In this document: in pieces, positions 1 through 8,880 of the stretch
How positions within the stretch are numbered: position 1 is the stretch's first letter
How the letters are laid out: every line of letters begins with the position of its first letter
Origin: Maritimibacter alkaliphilus HTCC2654
Lineage (GTDB): Bacteria; Pseudomonadota; Alphaproteobacteria; Rhodobacterales; Rhodobacteraceae
Direction: 5' to 3'
NCBI RefSeq assembly: GCF_000152805.1
Contig: NZ_CH902579.1
Span: forward strand, 75,442 to 139,441
Length of the DNA stretch: 64,000 nt
Program-made: the position numbers and the translations under genes
Notes under the pieces: model-generated
Database searches by the model: none
Told to the model about the DNA's origin: nothing
The model's input: only the letters and a program-made list of their open reading frames with translations

Positions 1-844
1 CTTGATGCTCCATCCCCCAGCCATTGTGCAGCTGATAATCCAGCGACGCCTGGATCACCTGCGCCTTCACATCGCCCGCCAGTTTCAGCGTGCCCGCGAC
101 ATCCAGCCAGTCCAGGCTCAGGATCACATCCGCCTCGCGCAGCACCGCGCCCGCCGCATCGTCAATGAAGAAGGCCGGTTTGCCGCGATGCTGCGGGTGA
201 TCCGTCGGGAAGGACGCCCCGTTCCGGATATCCGTCAGAACCTTCGCCCCAGCGCCTTGGCGTTCTTCGGCAGATCTGCCGCCCGCGCCACTCCTTCGGC
301 CGAGGGTGCCGCCGGAGGCGACGGCTGGTAACGCGCAAAATCTGGCAACTCCGGTGCCTTCTCGTGCTGCTTTTCCTGGATCGACACGTCGAAGTTCACA
401 TAGGTCGGGCCTTTCGGTTCGCTCCACGCGATTACATCCGCACGCAACATCGATTCCAGCGCCGCATCAACCGGCCCCGTCGCCCCATAAATCAGAACCG
501 GCACACGGTCGCAGCACACGTTGAAGATCGCCATCGTACCATGCATCAGACCCACGTTGCTGTGCAGGATCACCGCCAATGGCTCCCCCGCCACCTTCGC
601 ATAGCCATGCGCAATCGCAACCGCATGCTCTTCGTGCAGACACAACAGCATCTGCGGATCTTCATTGCCAAGGTGGTTCACAAGGCTGTCGTGCAAACCC
701 CGAAAGCTCGACCCCGGGTTCAGTGCAACATACTTCACTCACCCCCAAACCTCGCAATATATCCGCAAATACATCGCTACCCCACACCCCCAAACTATCC
801 GACGATACTGGGCGCTCAACCTGATACAGCCTGTGGTCTGTCAT
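1..844 (-). pseudogene. thiamine-diphosphate-dependent enzyme (acetolactate synthase-like), decayed, cut by window edge
   Basis: N-terminal and early middle part of a ThDP enzyme of the acetolactate synthase/benzoylformate decarboxylase superfamily. The frame opens with ATG at 844 (MTDHRLYQ...). At 735-742 a 4-base tandem duplication (TCACTCAC on the plus strand) shifts the frame. The ThDP-binding N-domain continues in the next frame with the conserved segments CLHEEHAVAIAHGYAK and VPVLIYGATGPVDAA. The usual stretch after GPVDAA seems to be missing: the text jumps to a segment ending EPKGPTYVNFD, which suggests an in-frame deletion of a few dozen codons. A second frameshift near 240-255 leads to a stop at 235, while the adjacent frame continues (AKVLTDIRNGASFPTDHP...) to the left edge. 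At least two frameshifts plus a likely deletion make it a pseudogene. Its substrate cannot be told. Confidence 0.85.
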
Positions 845-976
845 GTGTCTTGACCTTTCCTTATGAAGTGTTGATGCAACAGCGCCCCATTTTGAAAGGC
901 GTACGCAATAGGTATCCATTGCCCGCCGAAAGGGCGGGCATTTTGCATTTCAGACGGTCTGGAGCGGCTCAGAGGA

Positions 977-1828
977 TCAGAAATCCAAACCGAAATCGAC
1001 GGTTCCCGCCGAATGGGTCAAAGCACCGGAGGAAATATAATCCACATTTGCCGATGCGATTTCGCGCAAACGGCCAAGGGTCACATTCCCGCTGGCTTCG
1101 GTCTTCGCCCGCCCGTCAATGCGCTTTACAGCTTCGGCCATGTCTTCGGTCGACATATTGTCGAACATGATGACATCTGCGCCCCCGGTCTGAAGCACCT
1201 CGTCCAACTGATGCAAACCGTCGATCTCGATCTCTACCACGACCATGTGACCCACATTTCGTTGAACGGCTTCCAGCACCTGTTTGATGCCACCAGCCGC
1301 TGCGATATGGTTGTCCTTGATCAGGATCGCATCGGACAGGGAAAACCGATGATTGTGGCCGCCGCCATGCAAAATGGCGAGCTTTTCGACAAGTTTCAGC
1401 CCCGGTGTGGTTTTGCGTGTACAGGTGATACGTGTCTTGGTACCCGCAAGCTCCTGAACATAGGACGCTGTCAAGGTTGCCGTCCCAGACAACCGTCCGG
1501 CAAAGTTCAGGGCAACACGCTCTGCGGCAAGGATCGACGCCGCCGATCCCTCTATACGCATCAACGTATCGCCCGCTTTGCAGGCCGTACCATCCGCCAC
1601 GACAGTCTCGACCACAAGATTGGGATCAATCAGCCGAAACGCGAGAGAGGCCACCTGCATCCCAGAAACAACCGCGTCCTGCCGTGCACGCATTTGCGCC
1701 TTGTAGCGCGTGCCTTCAGGCAGAACGGAACGGGTTGTCACGTCGCCTGCGGCACCCAGGTCCTCCATAATAGCGTTCCGAACCATGGGTTCGAGGATGA
1801 TATCGGGGACGTTCGCAACATTGCTCAT
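977..1828 (-). CDS. nadC: nicotinate-nucleotide pyrophosphorylase (carboxylating)
   Basis: Converts quinolinate and PRPP to nicotinate mononucleotide, CO2 and pyrophosphate in de novo NAD synthesis in the cytosol. It is 283 aa, the usual length for NadC. Family landmarks are present: ERVALNFA at residues 103-110, the TRKTTPG motif at 137-143, GGGHNHR at 155-161, the KDNH phosphate-site motif at 171-174, and a C-terminal EASGN segment leading to the SSGALTHS loop. It lies between two broken genes on the same strand (aldehyde dehydrogenase upstream, ThDP enzyme downstream) and seems the only intact member of that cluster. No nadA or nadB is visible here, so it may be a second copy in a catabolic cluster rather than the housekeeping gene. 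Confidence 0.93.
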   Translation of the reverse strand: MSNVANVPDIILEPMVRNAIMEDLGAAGDVTTRSVLPEGTRYKAQMRARQDAVVSGMQVASLAFRLIDPNLVVETVVADGTACKAGDTLMRIEGSAASILAAERVALNFAGRLSGTATLTASYVQELAGTKTRITCTRKTTPGLKLVEKLAILHGGGHNHRFSLSDAILIKDNHIAAAGGIKQVLEAVQRNVGHMVVVEIEIDGLHQLDEVLQTGGADVIMFDNMSTEDMAEAVKRIDGRAKTEASGNVTLGRLREIASANVDYISSGALTHSAGTVDFGLDF

Positions 1829-1954
1829 TATTTTTTAGATCCTTATCGGTTTGCAAAAGGGGCAGGAAGGGATGGCCTCATCCCGGCCAAAGCAATCAAT
1901 ACAGAAAAAGCTTTTGGATCCCAGACCCCGTTCGCACATTACCTACGCACCGGG

Positions 1955-3421
1955 TCACTGACCCGACAGATTGATATGCACATTCTTTTCATGGGTGAAG
2001 GAAATCAGTTCGCCAATACCTACTTCGCGCCCGATACCCGATTGCTTGACCCCACCGAACGGGGCACCAAGGAAATGCCGACCGACTTCGTTAACCCAAA
2101 CAAACCCGGCCTCGACGCGTGCAGCCGTACGATGAGCCATCACCAGATCCCGAGTCCAAATTGCACAGGGCAGCCCAAGCTCAAGTGCATTGACCTCGTT
2201 CAGCATGGAATCTTCGTCCGACCATTTGCGAACCGCAAGAACTGGCCCGAAAATCTCTTCACGGGCGATACGCATCTGCGGCGTTACATCCGCAAAAATC
2301 GTCGGCGCGATAAAGCTGCCTTTCGCCAGCGGACTATCCGTGACCGCATAACCGCCAGTAACGGCGCGCGCACCCTCACTTTTGGCAGAGTCAATGAAAC
2401 CCATGACCCGGTCGAACTGCGCACGGCTGACAATCGTGCCTATCGTGGTTTCAGGATCCGTCGGAACGCCCGGCTTATATCTTTCAACAGACTCGGCCAG
2501 ATAGGAAATGACTTCGTCGTGGATATCCTCGTACAGGAATGCGCGACTTATCGAGCCACAGGACTGGCCGCACCAGCCAAAGTTCATTCTAGCGACAATC
2601 GCGTCCGCAATCTTTTTCGGATCACTGTCGGGATAGGCAATCAGCGCGTTCTTGCCACCCAGTTCCAGCAGTACAGGTTTGCCCGTAGCGCTGGCGCTTC
2701 GCATCACAGCCCGGCCAGCCGACACAGAGCCAATAAGCGTGACCTTTGCAGCGCCAAGGTGCTCGGCCAGGCCAGCACCTGCCTCTAGATCACCCGGCAA
2801 CACGTTGAATGTGCCTTTGGGCATCAGGCCATAAACAATCTCTGCCAGGCGCTATGCAGACAAAGGCGCCTGTACCTGCGGCTTGATGATGACAGCGTTC
2901 CCTGCCGCCAAAGGCGCCGCCACTTTACCGCCACAAAACATGAACGGATGATTGAACGCCAGGATACGTGCCACAACACTAAGCGGCTGGCGCAGGGTCA
3001 TATTCACCCGATCCGGCCCCAAAGGGATCGTGTCGCCCTTCATTTCAGTCACAAGACCGGCGAAAAACTCCATCTGGGCCGCCGCGATGGCCGCGTCGCC
3101 GCGCACCTCGGTATATGGGTTGCCGCAATTGGCCGCGTCCATCATCGCAAGCTCATCTCCGCGCTTGTGCAAGAGAGCCGCGATTTCCTGCAGAATACTG
3201 GCACGCTCAAGAGGAGCAACATCACGCCATTCCTTCAAACACGCAGGCGCTACGTCCACCTCGGCCCGGGTCGCCGCAGCCACTAATCCGATCAGCTGAC
3301 CTGTGCCCGGGTTAAAAGTCTCCTCGTAATTTCCTGCGCTTGGCGGAACCCATGCGCCCCCACAATACAGCTGCTCCTTACCAGAGAGAGCATGGTTTGC
3401 ATCCATATTCACCATGCGCAT
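1955..3421 (-). pseudogene. aldehyde dehydrogenase interrupted by one in-frame amber codon
   Basis: NAD(P)-dependent aldehyde dehydrogenase, close to betaine-aldehyde-type members. The start at 3421 follows a GGGAGGAAAC ribosome-binding site. The frame is open for 189 codons through the nucleotide-binding segment AFNHPFMFCGGKVAAPLAAG and then meets TAG at 2852-2854. The same frame resumes directly (RLAEIVYGLMPKGTFNVLPG) and runs to a stop at 1955. Without the stop the product would be about 488 aa, a normal length. The catalytic glutamate (LLELGGKN) and cysteine (GQSCGS) are both downstream of the stop. A single nonsense change in an otherwise intact gene points to recent inactivation, a sequencing error, or less likely readthrough. 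The upstream half is probably non-functional alone. Confidence 0.85.
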
Positions 3422-3955
3422 ATGACGTTTCCTCCCGCGATTGCCCTTGATTACTTAGATTACTAATATATTCAACCAATGAACCCCATCGCCTGCCAAG
3501 TGAAATCGTTGCGCGTATGAAAGGTTTTCGCCGGGCGGCACGCAGGTTAGCTGCCCTGTCAGGCACCCCCCACCGGGTGCCGCTGATCGCTAGCGCATCG
3601 GCTGGGGTGACTAATGCCTTCCAAGCTACCAACATTCAAGTGAAATATTGGACCCTCCACTAGCAAGCAAATTACCGCCATACGCTCACTATCTGCTATT
3701 TTAGATCACTAATTATTCGCGTAAATACTCTCTTGGATTGAATTATTTTCTGGGCATTCAATTGATTAAGAAAAAGACAGCCTGGCCCTTTCAGGAAGGG
3801 TTTATCATCAACGGAACGGCGGAAACCCATGTGTTTACCGACTACCGCTGGAATGATGGAAGCGTGAGCCGCCGCCAGTTTGTGGATCCAAACAGTTACG
3901 ACCACACGCGTATCACAGTACGGCCGATTTCACTAAAGCTGCCAAGCAGCCAGGA
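3422..3955. other. non-coding junction between the metabolic remnant and the conjugation module
   Basis: No gene is supported here. It contains the 5' side of the aldehyde dehydrogenase gene, including its ribosome-binding site near 3440, and an A+T-richer stretch around 3690-3780. A 74-codon frame at 3738-3962 (plus) has no recognisable features. It marks the change from degraded metabolic genes to the T4SS genes and may be an old insertion boundary. Confidence 0.5.
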
Positions 3956-4534
3956 TCAGTAGGAGAACCACTCCGAGTGACCCACCGTGCCCTCGTAGTC
4001 TCCGTATTCGACCATGATGCTGCGCAAATAGAAGTACGAGGAACTTCCGCCGCTCGGAAAGGCAATCTCCTGCCCGCTTTCCGAGATGAATGTCACGGGC
4101 CAGGGCGTGTGGGATCGGTAGACCCGCTGGATGTACCGGCAGGTGCGGTTCTCTCGGTCGCAGGAACGAAGCGACCAGTCCCAATACCGATCACCTCCCC
4201 TTTCTCTATAGGCTTGACCGGTGAACCAGATCACATGGGTCCGGTTCAGCCATTCGTATTCAGGCAAGTTGGTGTCGAGCTCGCCCTCGCCGCCGGGTCC
4301 GCCCAGTTCGGCCGGCACATGGGCAAAGGTGCAGACCCCGAAGGGCGGCAGGCTCGGCCAGGGTGTGATGCGGCGGATCATGGTGCGATAGGCGCGCGCG
4401 CAGACCGCGCTCGGGGGGAAGCCTCCCGCCATGCAGAGCATGATGGCGCAGTCGACGTCATAGGCCCGCGCTTTCTCCGGGGCTCCGAACACCGCCATCA
4501 CTCCCATTGCAGCTGCCATCATCTGTCGCTTCAT
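3956..4534 (-). CDS. exported conjugation-locus protein (TraL-like, unnamed)
   Basis: A 192-aa protein read divergently from the virB genes. I chose ATG at 4534 because GGGAG lies just upstream; a TTG at 4549 is an in-frame alternative. The N-terminus (MKRQMMAAAMGVMAVFG...ARA) is a typical Sec signal peptide. The mature part begins with a cysteine-containing motif (YDVDCAIMLCMAGGFPPSAVC) followed by RAYRTMIRRITPWP, a pattern I associate with small exported proteins found beside alphaproteobacterial T4SS clusters. More cysteines (SCDRENRTC) suggest disulfides in the periplasm. The exact role is unknown; location and signal peptide support an envelope or pilus-related job. Confidence 0.6.
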   Translation of the reverse strand: MKRQMMAAAMGVMAVFGAPEKARAYDVDCAIMLCMAGGFPPSAVCARAYRTMIRRITPWPSLPPFGVCTFAHVPAELGGPGGEGELDTNLPEYEWLNRTHVIWFTGQAYRERGGDRYWDWSLRSCDRENRTCRYIQRVYRSHTPWPVTFISESGQEIAFPSGGSSSYFYLRSIMVEYGDYEGTVGHSEWFSY

Positions 4535-4568
4535 GTCGCTCTCCCGCAAAAGTTGCGCAGACTATCGC

Positions 4569-4594
4569 GCAATATGTGTTTATCTGCAATATGT
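4569..4594. repeat. direct repeat GCAATATGT x2 in divergent promoter region
   Basis: Two copies of GCAATATGT (4569-4577 and 4586-4594) spaced 17 bases apart start-to-start, in the gap between the divergent genes at 4534 (minus) and 4667 (plus). The spacing is about one and a half helical turns. It could be a site for a transfer-gene regulator. A related GCGCAATAT string occurs in the oriT region near 26225. Confidence 0.3.
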
Positions 4595-4666
4595 CGTATT
4601 GACTCCATATGACTTTATGGCCTTAGTGTCGTGAAGTAGAAGGGCTCTCGTGGGGAGAGTCCGAAC

Positions 4667-4981
4667 ATGCCGATAGCGCGCAACCAGATCCTGATCACCA
4701 TCGATGGTGTCAAAGACCTGTCCGAGAAGGGCATAGCGTTCCGCTGCCGGTATGAACTCGTGGGGTTCACGGACGATGGCAAGCCGCGCTACCAGTGCAT
4801 CTACCTGCGCGAGGGCGAGCCGGAAGCCATTCTGGTCTCGACCCGGATCACCCCGCACGGGCCAGAGCCGCGGTATTTCAACATATGGCCGGGACTCTTC
4901 AAACATCATCTCGAGTTCGGTGACGGGCGCGATCTGCGCTTTGGTCCTGACTACAGCATTACCCTCGAGGAGCGCGGCTGA
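4667..4981 (+). CDS. small conserved-looking protein at the head of the virB operon, function unknown
   Basis: 104 aa, starting at ATG after a GGGGAGAG ribosome-binding site. The composition is that of a soluble, beta-rich protein ([31 protein letters not shown]), with no signal peptide or membrane segment. It is the first gene of the plus-strand transfer operon and its 3' end overlaps the signal-peptide codons of the next gene by 62 bases. I do not recognise a family. Overlap with virB1 argues for translational coupling and possibly a regulatory or assembly role, but this is inference. Confidence 0.55.
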   Translation: MPIARNQILITIDGVKDLSEKGIAFRCRYELVGFTDDGKPRYQCIYLREGEPEAILVSTRITPHGPEPRYFNIWPGLFKHHLEFGDGRDLRFGPDYSITLEERG

Positions 4982-5618
4982 CGTCATCGCCTTCGGCCGC
5001 GACGGGACAGCCCGGACCTCGGGCTGGACCTTTCATGGCGAACGACCTGCCTGGGCGGGGCTGGGTGATAGCGCTGAGGCCGGGGTGGTTCTTGCCTCGC
5101 TGGATGCCACACCGCCGTCCGGACGCGACGACATCCTCTCCCTGATCCGCACGACTGCTGACCGGTACCAGGGGAACCGCGCCCTGCGGCAAGTCGGCCT
5201 CGATGAGGACGACTGGCTGGTCCTTTTCCAAGCCCTGGTCGAGGCCGAAAGCAGCTACAATCCGACTGCCGTGAGCCCCAAGGGTGCCTATGGTCTTGGC
5301 CAGCTGATGCCGGATACTGCCCGTGCGCTCGGCGTCGATCCGCGCGATCCCTCACAGAACCTCGACGGCGCCGCACGCTATCTGCTCGCGCAGCTGGCCA
5401 CATTCAAGGACATCAACCTGGCGCTCGCAGCCTATAATGCCGGGCCGCACCGCGTGGTCGAGTATTCCGGCACCCCGCCTTTCACCGAGACTCGCGACTA
5501 CATCGCGCGCATCCATCGGATCCGGTCCCGGCTGGCGGGTGCGCCTTTTTCCGCGCCGGATATCCGTGTCGCGACCCGCGTGCCTGCCCGCGCGCCGGTC
5601 CTTATCGAACTTCAGTAA
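4920..5618 (+). CDS. virB1: VirB1-type lytic transglycosylase
   Basis: Periplasmic muramidase that opens peptidoglycan for T4SS assembly. I place the start at GTG 4920, because from there the protein begins with a clear signal peptide ([20 protein letters not shown]), although the frame is open upstream to 4752. This gives 232 aa. The SLT domain covers roughly residues 95-205: catalytic glutamate E110 in the ESSYNP motif, then [10 protein letters not shown], then the [10 protein letters not shown] motif. It precedes the pilin gene in virB order, as expected. Ends 16 bases before virB2. A second transglycosylase domain is encoded at 8877-9989, so this operon carries two. Confidence 0.88.
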   Translation: MTGAICALVLTTALPSRSAADVIAFGRDGTARTSGWTFHGERPAWAGLGDSAEAGVVLASLDATPPSGRDDILSLIRTTADRYQGNRALRQVGLDEDDWLVLFQALVEAESSYNPTAVSPKGAYGLGQLMPDTARALGVDPRDPSQNLDGAARYLLAQLATFKDINLALAAYNAGPHRVVEYSGTPPFTETRDYIARIHRIRSRLAGAPFSAPDIRVATRVPARAPVLIELQ

Positions 5619-5634
5619 AACAAGGGAACTTCGC

Positions 5635-5916
5635 ATGCTTCGACATCGCCTCAGCCGCCTCTTGCCTGCCGCCACAACCCTGGCGGCTTTCGCAACGCCC
5701 GTCCTCGCGCAAGACTTGTCACCGATCCAGACCATGCTGGAAACCGTCGAGGCCGCGCTGACCGGTCCCATCGGGATCGCGGTCGCCACGCTCGCGGTCA
5801 TCGGCACCGGTTTCATGTGCATGATGGGACGGCTGAACTGGGGCTGGTTCGCCTCGGTCATCATCGGGATCGTGCTGATCTTCTCGGCCGGCACCATCGT
5901 CGACGGCTTCTCGTGA
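5635..5916 (+). CDS. virB2: VirB2-type major pilin
   Basis: 93-aa pro-pilin. A signal peptide (to about residue 26, ending in VLAQD) is followed by a short polar segment and two hydrophobic helices (about 41-60 and 68-88) joined by a small polar loop with RLN, the usual VirB2/TrbC plan. The mature pilin would be inserted in the inner membrane and polymerise into the conjugative pilus. ATG at 5635 is preceded by an AAGGGAA site. Position between virB1 and virB3 supports the call. Confidence 0.85.
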   Translation: MLRHRLSRLLPAATTLAAFATPVLAQDLSPIQTMLETVEAALTGPIGIAVATLAVIGTGFMCMMGRLNWGWFASVIIGIVLIFSAGTIVDGFS

Positions 5917-6027
5917 CATTCCGGCAAAATAGCGTCCTACGAGCGACCCGAACGCGTTGTGCTACGCAAACGCTGCCTCGGGCCCCTCTCCGGACACACA
6001 TTTCCTTCTAAGCCGGAATATCACCCA

Positions 6028-6306
6028 ATGGCAGAACGATCTCCCCTCTTTCTGGGCCTCGCCCGTCCGCCCAAGTATCTGGGTCTCCCTGTCGGATACC
6101 TCGTGGTTCTGGCGACCGGGGTCGTTCTGCCGTTCATCTGGACGAAGTCGATGGTGTTCTTCCTGATCGGGATTGTCGCCTATCCGATCCTCTGGTTCGT
6201 CGCCGACCGCGAGCCGCATTTCTTCGAGGTCCTGCGCGTCTCCTACGGCTCTGTGCGCGCGACGAAGAACCGGGCCCTGCATGGAGGCGACAGCTTTGGC
6301 GCGTGA
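6028..6306 (+). CDS. virB3: VirB3-type inner-membrane protein
   Basis: 92 aa from ATG at 6028 (MAERSPLFLGLARPPKYLG). The RPPKYLGLP stretch before the first membrane helix is typical of VirB3. Two adjacent hydrophobic segments (about residues 22-60) anchor it in the inner membrane, and the C-terminal part (REPHFFEVLRV) is typical of the family. Its 3' end overlaps the virB4 start by 26 bases, fitting the usual tight coupling of these subunits. The frame is open upstream to 5959 but that extension is not VirB3-like. Confidence 0.85.
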   Translation: MAERSPLFLGLARPPKYLGLPVGYLVVLATGVVLPFIWTKSMVFFLIGIVAYPILWFVADREPHFFEVLRVSYGSVRATKNRALHGGDSFGA

Positions 6307-8674
6307 TGCGGGCACCCTTTCTTCCTTCGGGACCGCCTTGCATCACGCCGGCGGCGGCGAGTTCGCGCGGGAGAGCTATCTGGCCGAGCACCTGCCGTAT
6401 TTCGCGCTCACGGATGACGATGTCATGGTGCTGCGAGAAGGCGATCTCCTCGCAACCATGCGCCTCGATGGTCTCAATCCGATGACCACTGAGGACGCCC
6501 GGCTCGACGCGCTCAAGCGCGCGGTTGCCGCCATCGTCGCCCAGACCGGCAATGCCTTCGGTTTCTACATACACCGGATCTCCGTGCCGCAAAATCTCGG
6601 GATGCGCCCCATCGAGGGCGACAGCTTCGCCGCCGCGATCGATGCGCGGTGGCAGTCCCATGTGAAAAACCTGCGCCCCGCCAAGCGCCAGCTTTATCTC
6701 AGCGTCATCCGGCGGCCCGACATCTCGGCGCGCATTCCGCTCCTTCGGGCACTGGCCCGCAAGGCCTGGGTCAAGGACCGCGCGACACGGATGCAGGAGT
6801 TGAACGAGGTCATGGGCTTCTTCGAGGTGGCGCTTGCGTCGGCCAATCCGGTCAGACTCACGAAAGCTGGCGGCGAATGGCTGGGCTATCTCAATACGCT
6901 GAACGCCGGCAGCTTCTCCCCCATCGCCTTCGGGCAAAGTGCCTTGCCCCTCTCGCACACCCTGAGCAATTGCCGCGCGACCTTTGATGGCGACGTGGCC
7001 ACCCTGACCGATGCAGTGACTGGGCGGGTCAAATACGGCGCGCTCTTCTCAATGAAGACCTATCCCGCACTGACCGACGTCACGCTGCTCGACGCGCTCG
7101 ACCTGCCCCTCGACATCGTGCTCACGAACTCCTTCAGCCCGATCCCGAACAACATCATGGCCGAACGCATCCAGCGGATCATTCGTCAGATGCACGCCTC
7201 AGACGATGCCGCCGTGTCCCTGCGCGAACAGCTGGGACAAGCCGCCGATGATCAGGAGGCAGGACGCATCGCCTTTGGCGACCACCACCTCTCCATCGCG
7301 GTCTATGCGCCCGACCGCGACACGCTCGAACGGGCCGCCGCCCAGATCAAACGCGTGGGCCAGGAAATCATGTCGGTGATCGTCCGCGAAAACATGGCGC
7401 TGAAGGCGACGTATTTCGCGCAGTCGCCCGGCAACTTCGGCTACCGCGCCCGCAAGACACCAATCTCCTCGATTAATTTCGCTGACTTCGCGGCCCTGCA
7501 TGGCAGCGTCGAGGGGCGCAGCCCGGACCAGTCGCCATGGGGTCAAACCATCACGGTCCTGCCCACGGTCGGCACTTCTGGCTATCGCTTCAACTTCCAC
7601 GAGGCGGGAGCCCCAAGCAAGGAACCCACGGTCGGCCATACGCTCGTTCTGGGGCGCACCGGCACCGGCAAGACACTGACCACCGCTTTCCTCGCAGCCC
7701 AAGCGCAACGGGTCGGCGCGCGGCTTTTCTTCTTCGACAAGGACCGCGGCCTCGAAATGGCGGTCCGCGCCCTTGGCGGGCGCTATAACGAAATCCGGGC
7801 TGGCGTACCCACGGGCCTCAACCCGCTTGCCACCGAGACCGACGAGCGCGGCCGCGCCTGGCTCTCGGACTGGCTCGCGACACTTCTCACGCGCAATGGC
7901 ACGCTCTCCGGCGAACAATCCCGCCACATCCAGAGTGCCGTCGGCCAGAACGCCGATGCGGGCGCGGCGCTGCAGCGCTTCGCCAGTTTCGAGACCCTGT
8001 TTCAGTCGCTCGATGACGACGGCGAGCTGCAATCCCGCGTTGCCGAATGGGCGCCAGGCGGACGCTATGGCTGGGTCTTCGACGAGCCCGAGCGCGGCGC
8101 GGGTCTCAAGCTCACGGGCGACATCGTGGGCTTCGACATGACCGAAATCCTCGACATGACCACCGAGCGCATGGCGGTGCTCTCCTACATCTTCCGCCAG
8201 ATCGAACGCGTGGTCGAAGACCGCCGCCCCACCATCATCGTGCTCGACGAAGCCTGGAAGCTCTTGGACGACCCGTATTTCGGGGCGCGGCTGGAAAACT
8301 GGCTGGTCACGCTTCGGAAGATGAACTGCGTCGTGATCATGATGACGCAATATCCAAGCCAGCTGCGCGACAGCCGCGTTGGCAAGACCATCGTCGAAAC
8401 AGTCCCGACCCAGATCCTCTTCCCGAACGATCGTGCCACTGTCTCCGACTACGACTTCCTCCGCGTCAACGCCAAGGAGGCGGCCCTTCTCGTGCAGCCC
8501 ACCATCGGCCAGCGCATCGCGCTCGTTCGCTCGGCGGGCGACAGCGTCTTCGTCGATGCCGATCTCTCTGCGCTCGGAGAGTTGCTGCCCATCCTTGGCG
8601 GCGGCGCCACCGGCGAAGCCCGCGTGCCTGCCGATTGGCGCGCCAATCCCGATTTCTGGAGACATGTGATATGA
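6281..8674 (+). CDS. virB4: VirB4-type T4SS ATPase
   Basis: 797 aa, normal for VirB4. It powers pilus biogenesis and substrate transfer at the inner membrane. ATG 6281 (MEATALARD) overlaps the end of virB3; the longer open frame from 6173 lies within virB3. The N-terminal CagE/TrbE/VirB domain is followed by Walker A GRTGTGKT at about residues 458-465 and Walker B IIVLDEAW near 650, with a C-terminal MMTQYPSQL segment also typical. The TGA overlaps the next start (ATGA). I see no frameshift or missing motif. Confidence 0.95.
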   Translation: MEATALARDAGTLSSFGTALHHAGGGEFARESYLAEHLPYFALTDDDVMVLREGDLLATMRLDGLNPMTTEDARLDALKRAVAAIVAQTGNAFGFYIHRISVPQNLGMRPIEGDSFAAAIDARWQSHVKNLRPAKRQLYLSVIRRPDISARIPLLRALARKAWVKDRATRMQELNEVMGFFEVALASANPVRLTKAGGEWLGYLNTLNAGSFSPIAFGQSALPLSHTLSNCRATFDGDVATLTDAVTGRVKYGALFSMKTYPALTDVTLLDALDLPLDIVLTNSFSPIPNNIMAERIQRIIRQMHASDDAAVSLREQLGQAADDQEAGRIAFGDHHLSIAVYAPDRDTLERAAAQIKRVGQEIMSVIVRENMALKATYFAQSPGNFGYRARKTPISSINFADFAALHGSVEGRSPDQSPWGQTITVLPTVGTSGYRFNFHEAGAPSKEPTVGHTLVLGRTGTGKTLTTAFLAAQAQRVGARLFFFDKDRGLEMAVRALGGRYNEIRAGVPTGLNPLATETDERGRAWLSDWLATLLTRNGTLSGEQSRHIQSAVGQNADAGAALQRFASFETLFQSLDDDGELQSRVAEWAPGGRYGWVFDEPERGAGLKLTGDIVGFDMTEILDMTTERMAVLSYIFRQIERVVEDRRPTIIVLDEAWKLLDDPYFGARLENWLVTLRKMNCVVIMMTQYPSQLRDSRVGKTIVETVPTQILFPNDRATVSDYDFLRVNAKEAALLVQPTIGQRIALVRSAGDSVFVDADLSALGELLPILGGGATGEARVPADWRANPDFWRHVI

Positions 8675-8880
8675 GTTCGCAACCCCTTCTCGCGCTTTGC
8701 GCCGCCGCAAGCCTTCTGTCGGCTTGCGAAAAATACACTGAGAAAACCTCGCCATGCTTCGGACGCAAGGGCGAGCCGCAGGTGACCCGGTCCGCACTTT
8801 CCTTCTCGACCATGGGCGCACCGGTTCAGGAGACAGCCAAACCCGACTGCACCTTCGAGCCCCTGCCCCGTCCGGAATGA
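8671..8880 (+). CDS. small lipoprotein (VirB7-like position)
   Basis: 69 aa. The N-terminus is a lipoprotein signal with lipobox LLSAC, so cysteine at about residue 19 would be lipidated. The rest is short and polar with two more cysteines (SPCFGRKG, KPDCTF). ATG at 8671 overlaps the virB4 stop, and its own TGA overlaps the next start: a chain of coupled genes. Position and lipobox suggest an outer-membrane core lipoprotein such as VirB7/TrwH, but sequence alone does not prove that family. Confidence 0.65.
   Translation: MSSQPLLALCAAASLLSACEKYTEKTSPCFGRKGEPQVTRSALSFSTMGAPVQETAKPDCTFEPLPRPE

Noticed and set aside
1013..2788. 591-codon open frame on the plus strand
   Set aside because: It is the mirror of nadC and the aldehyde dehydrogenase, with no motif; the minus-strand frames carry clear family signatures.
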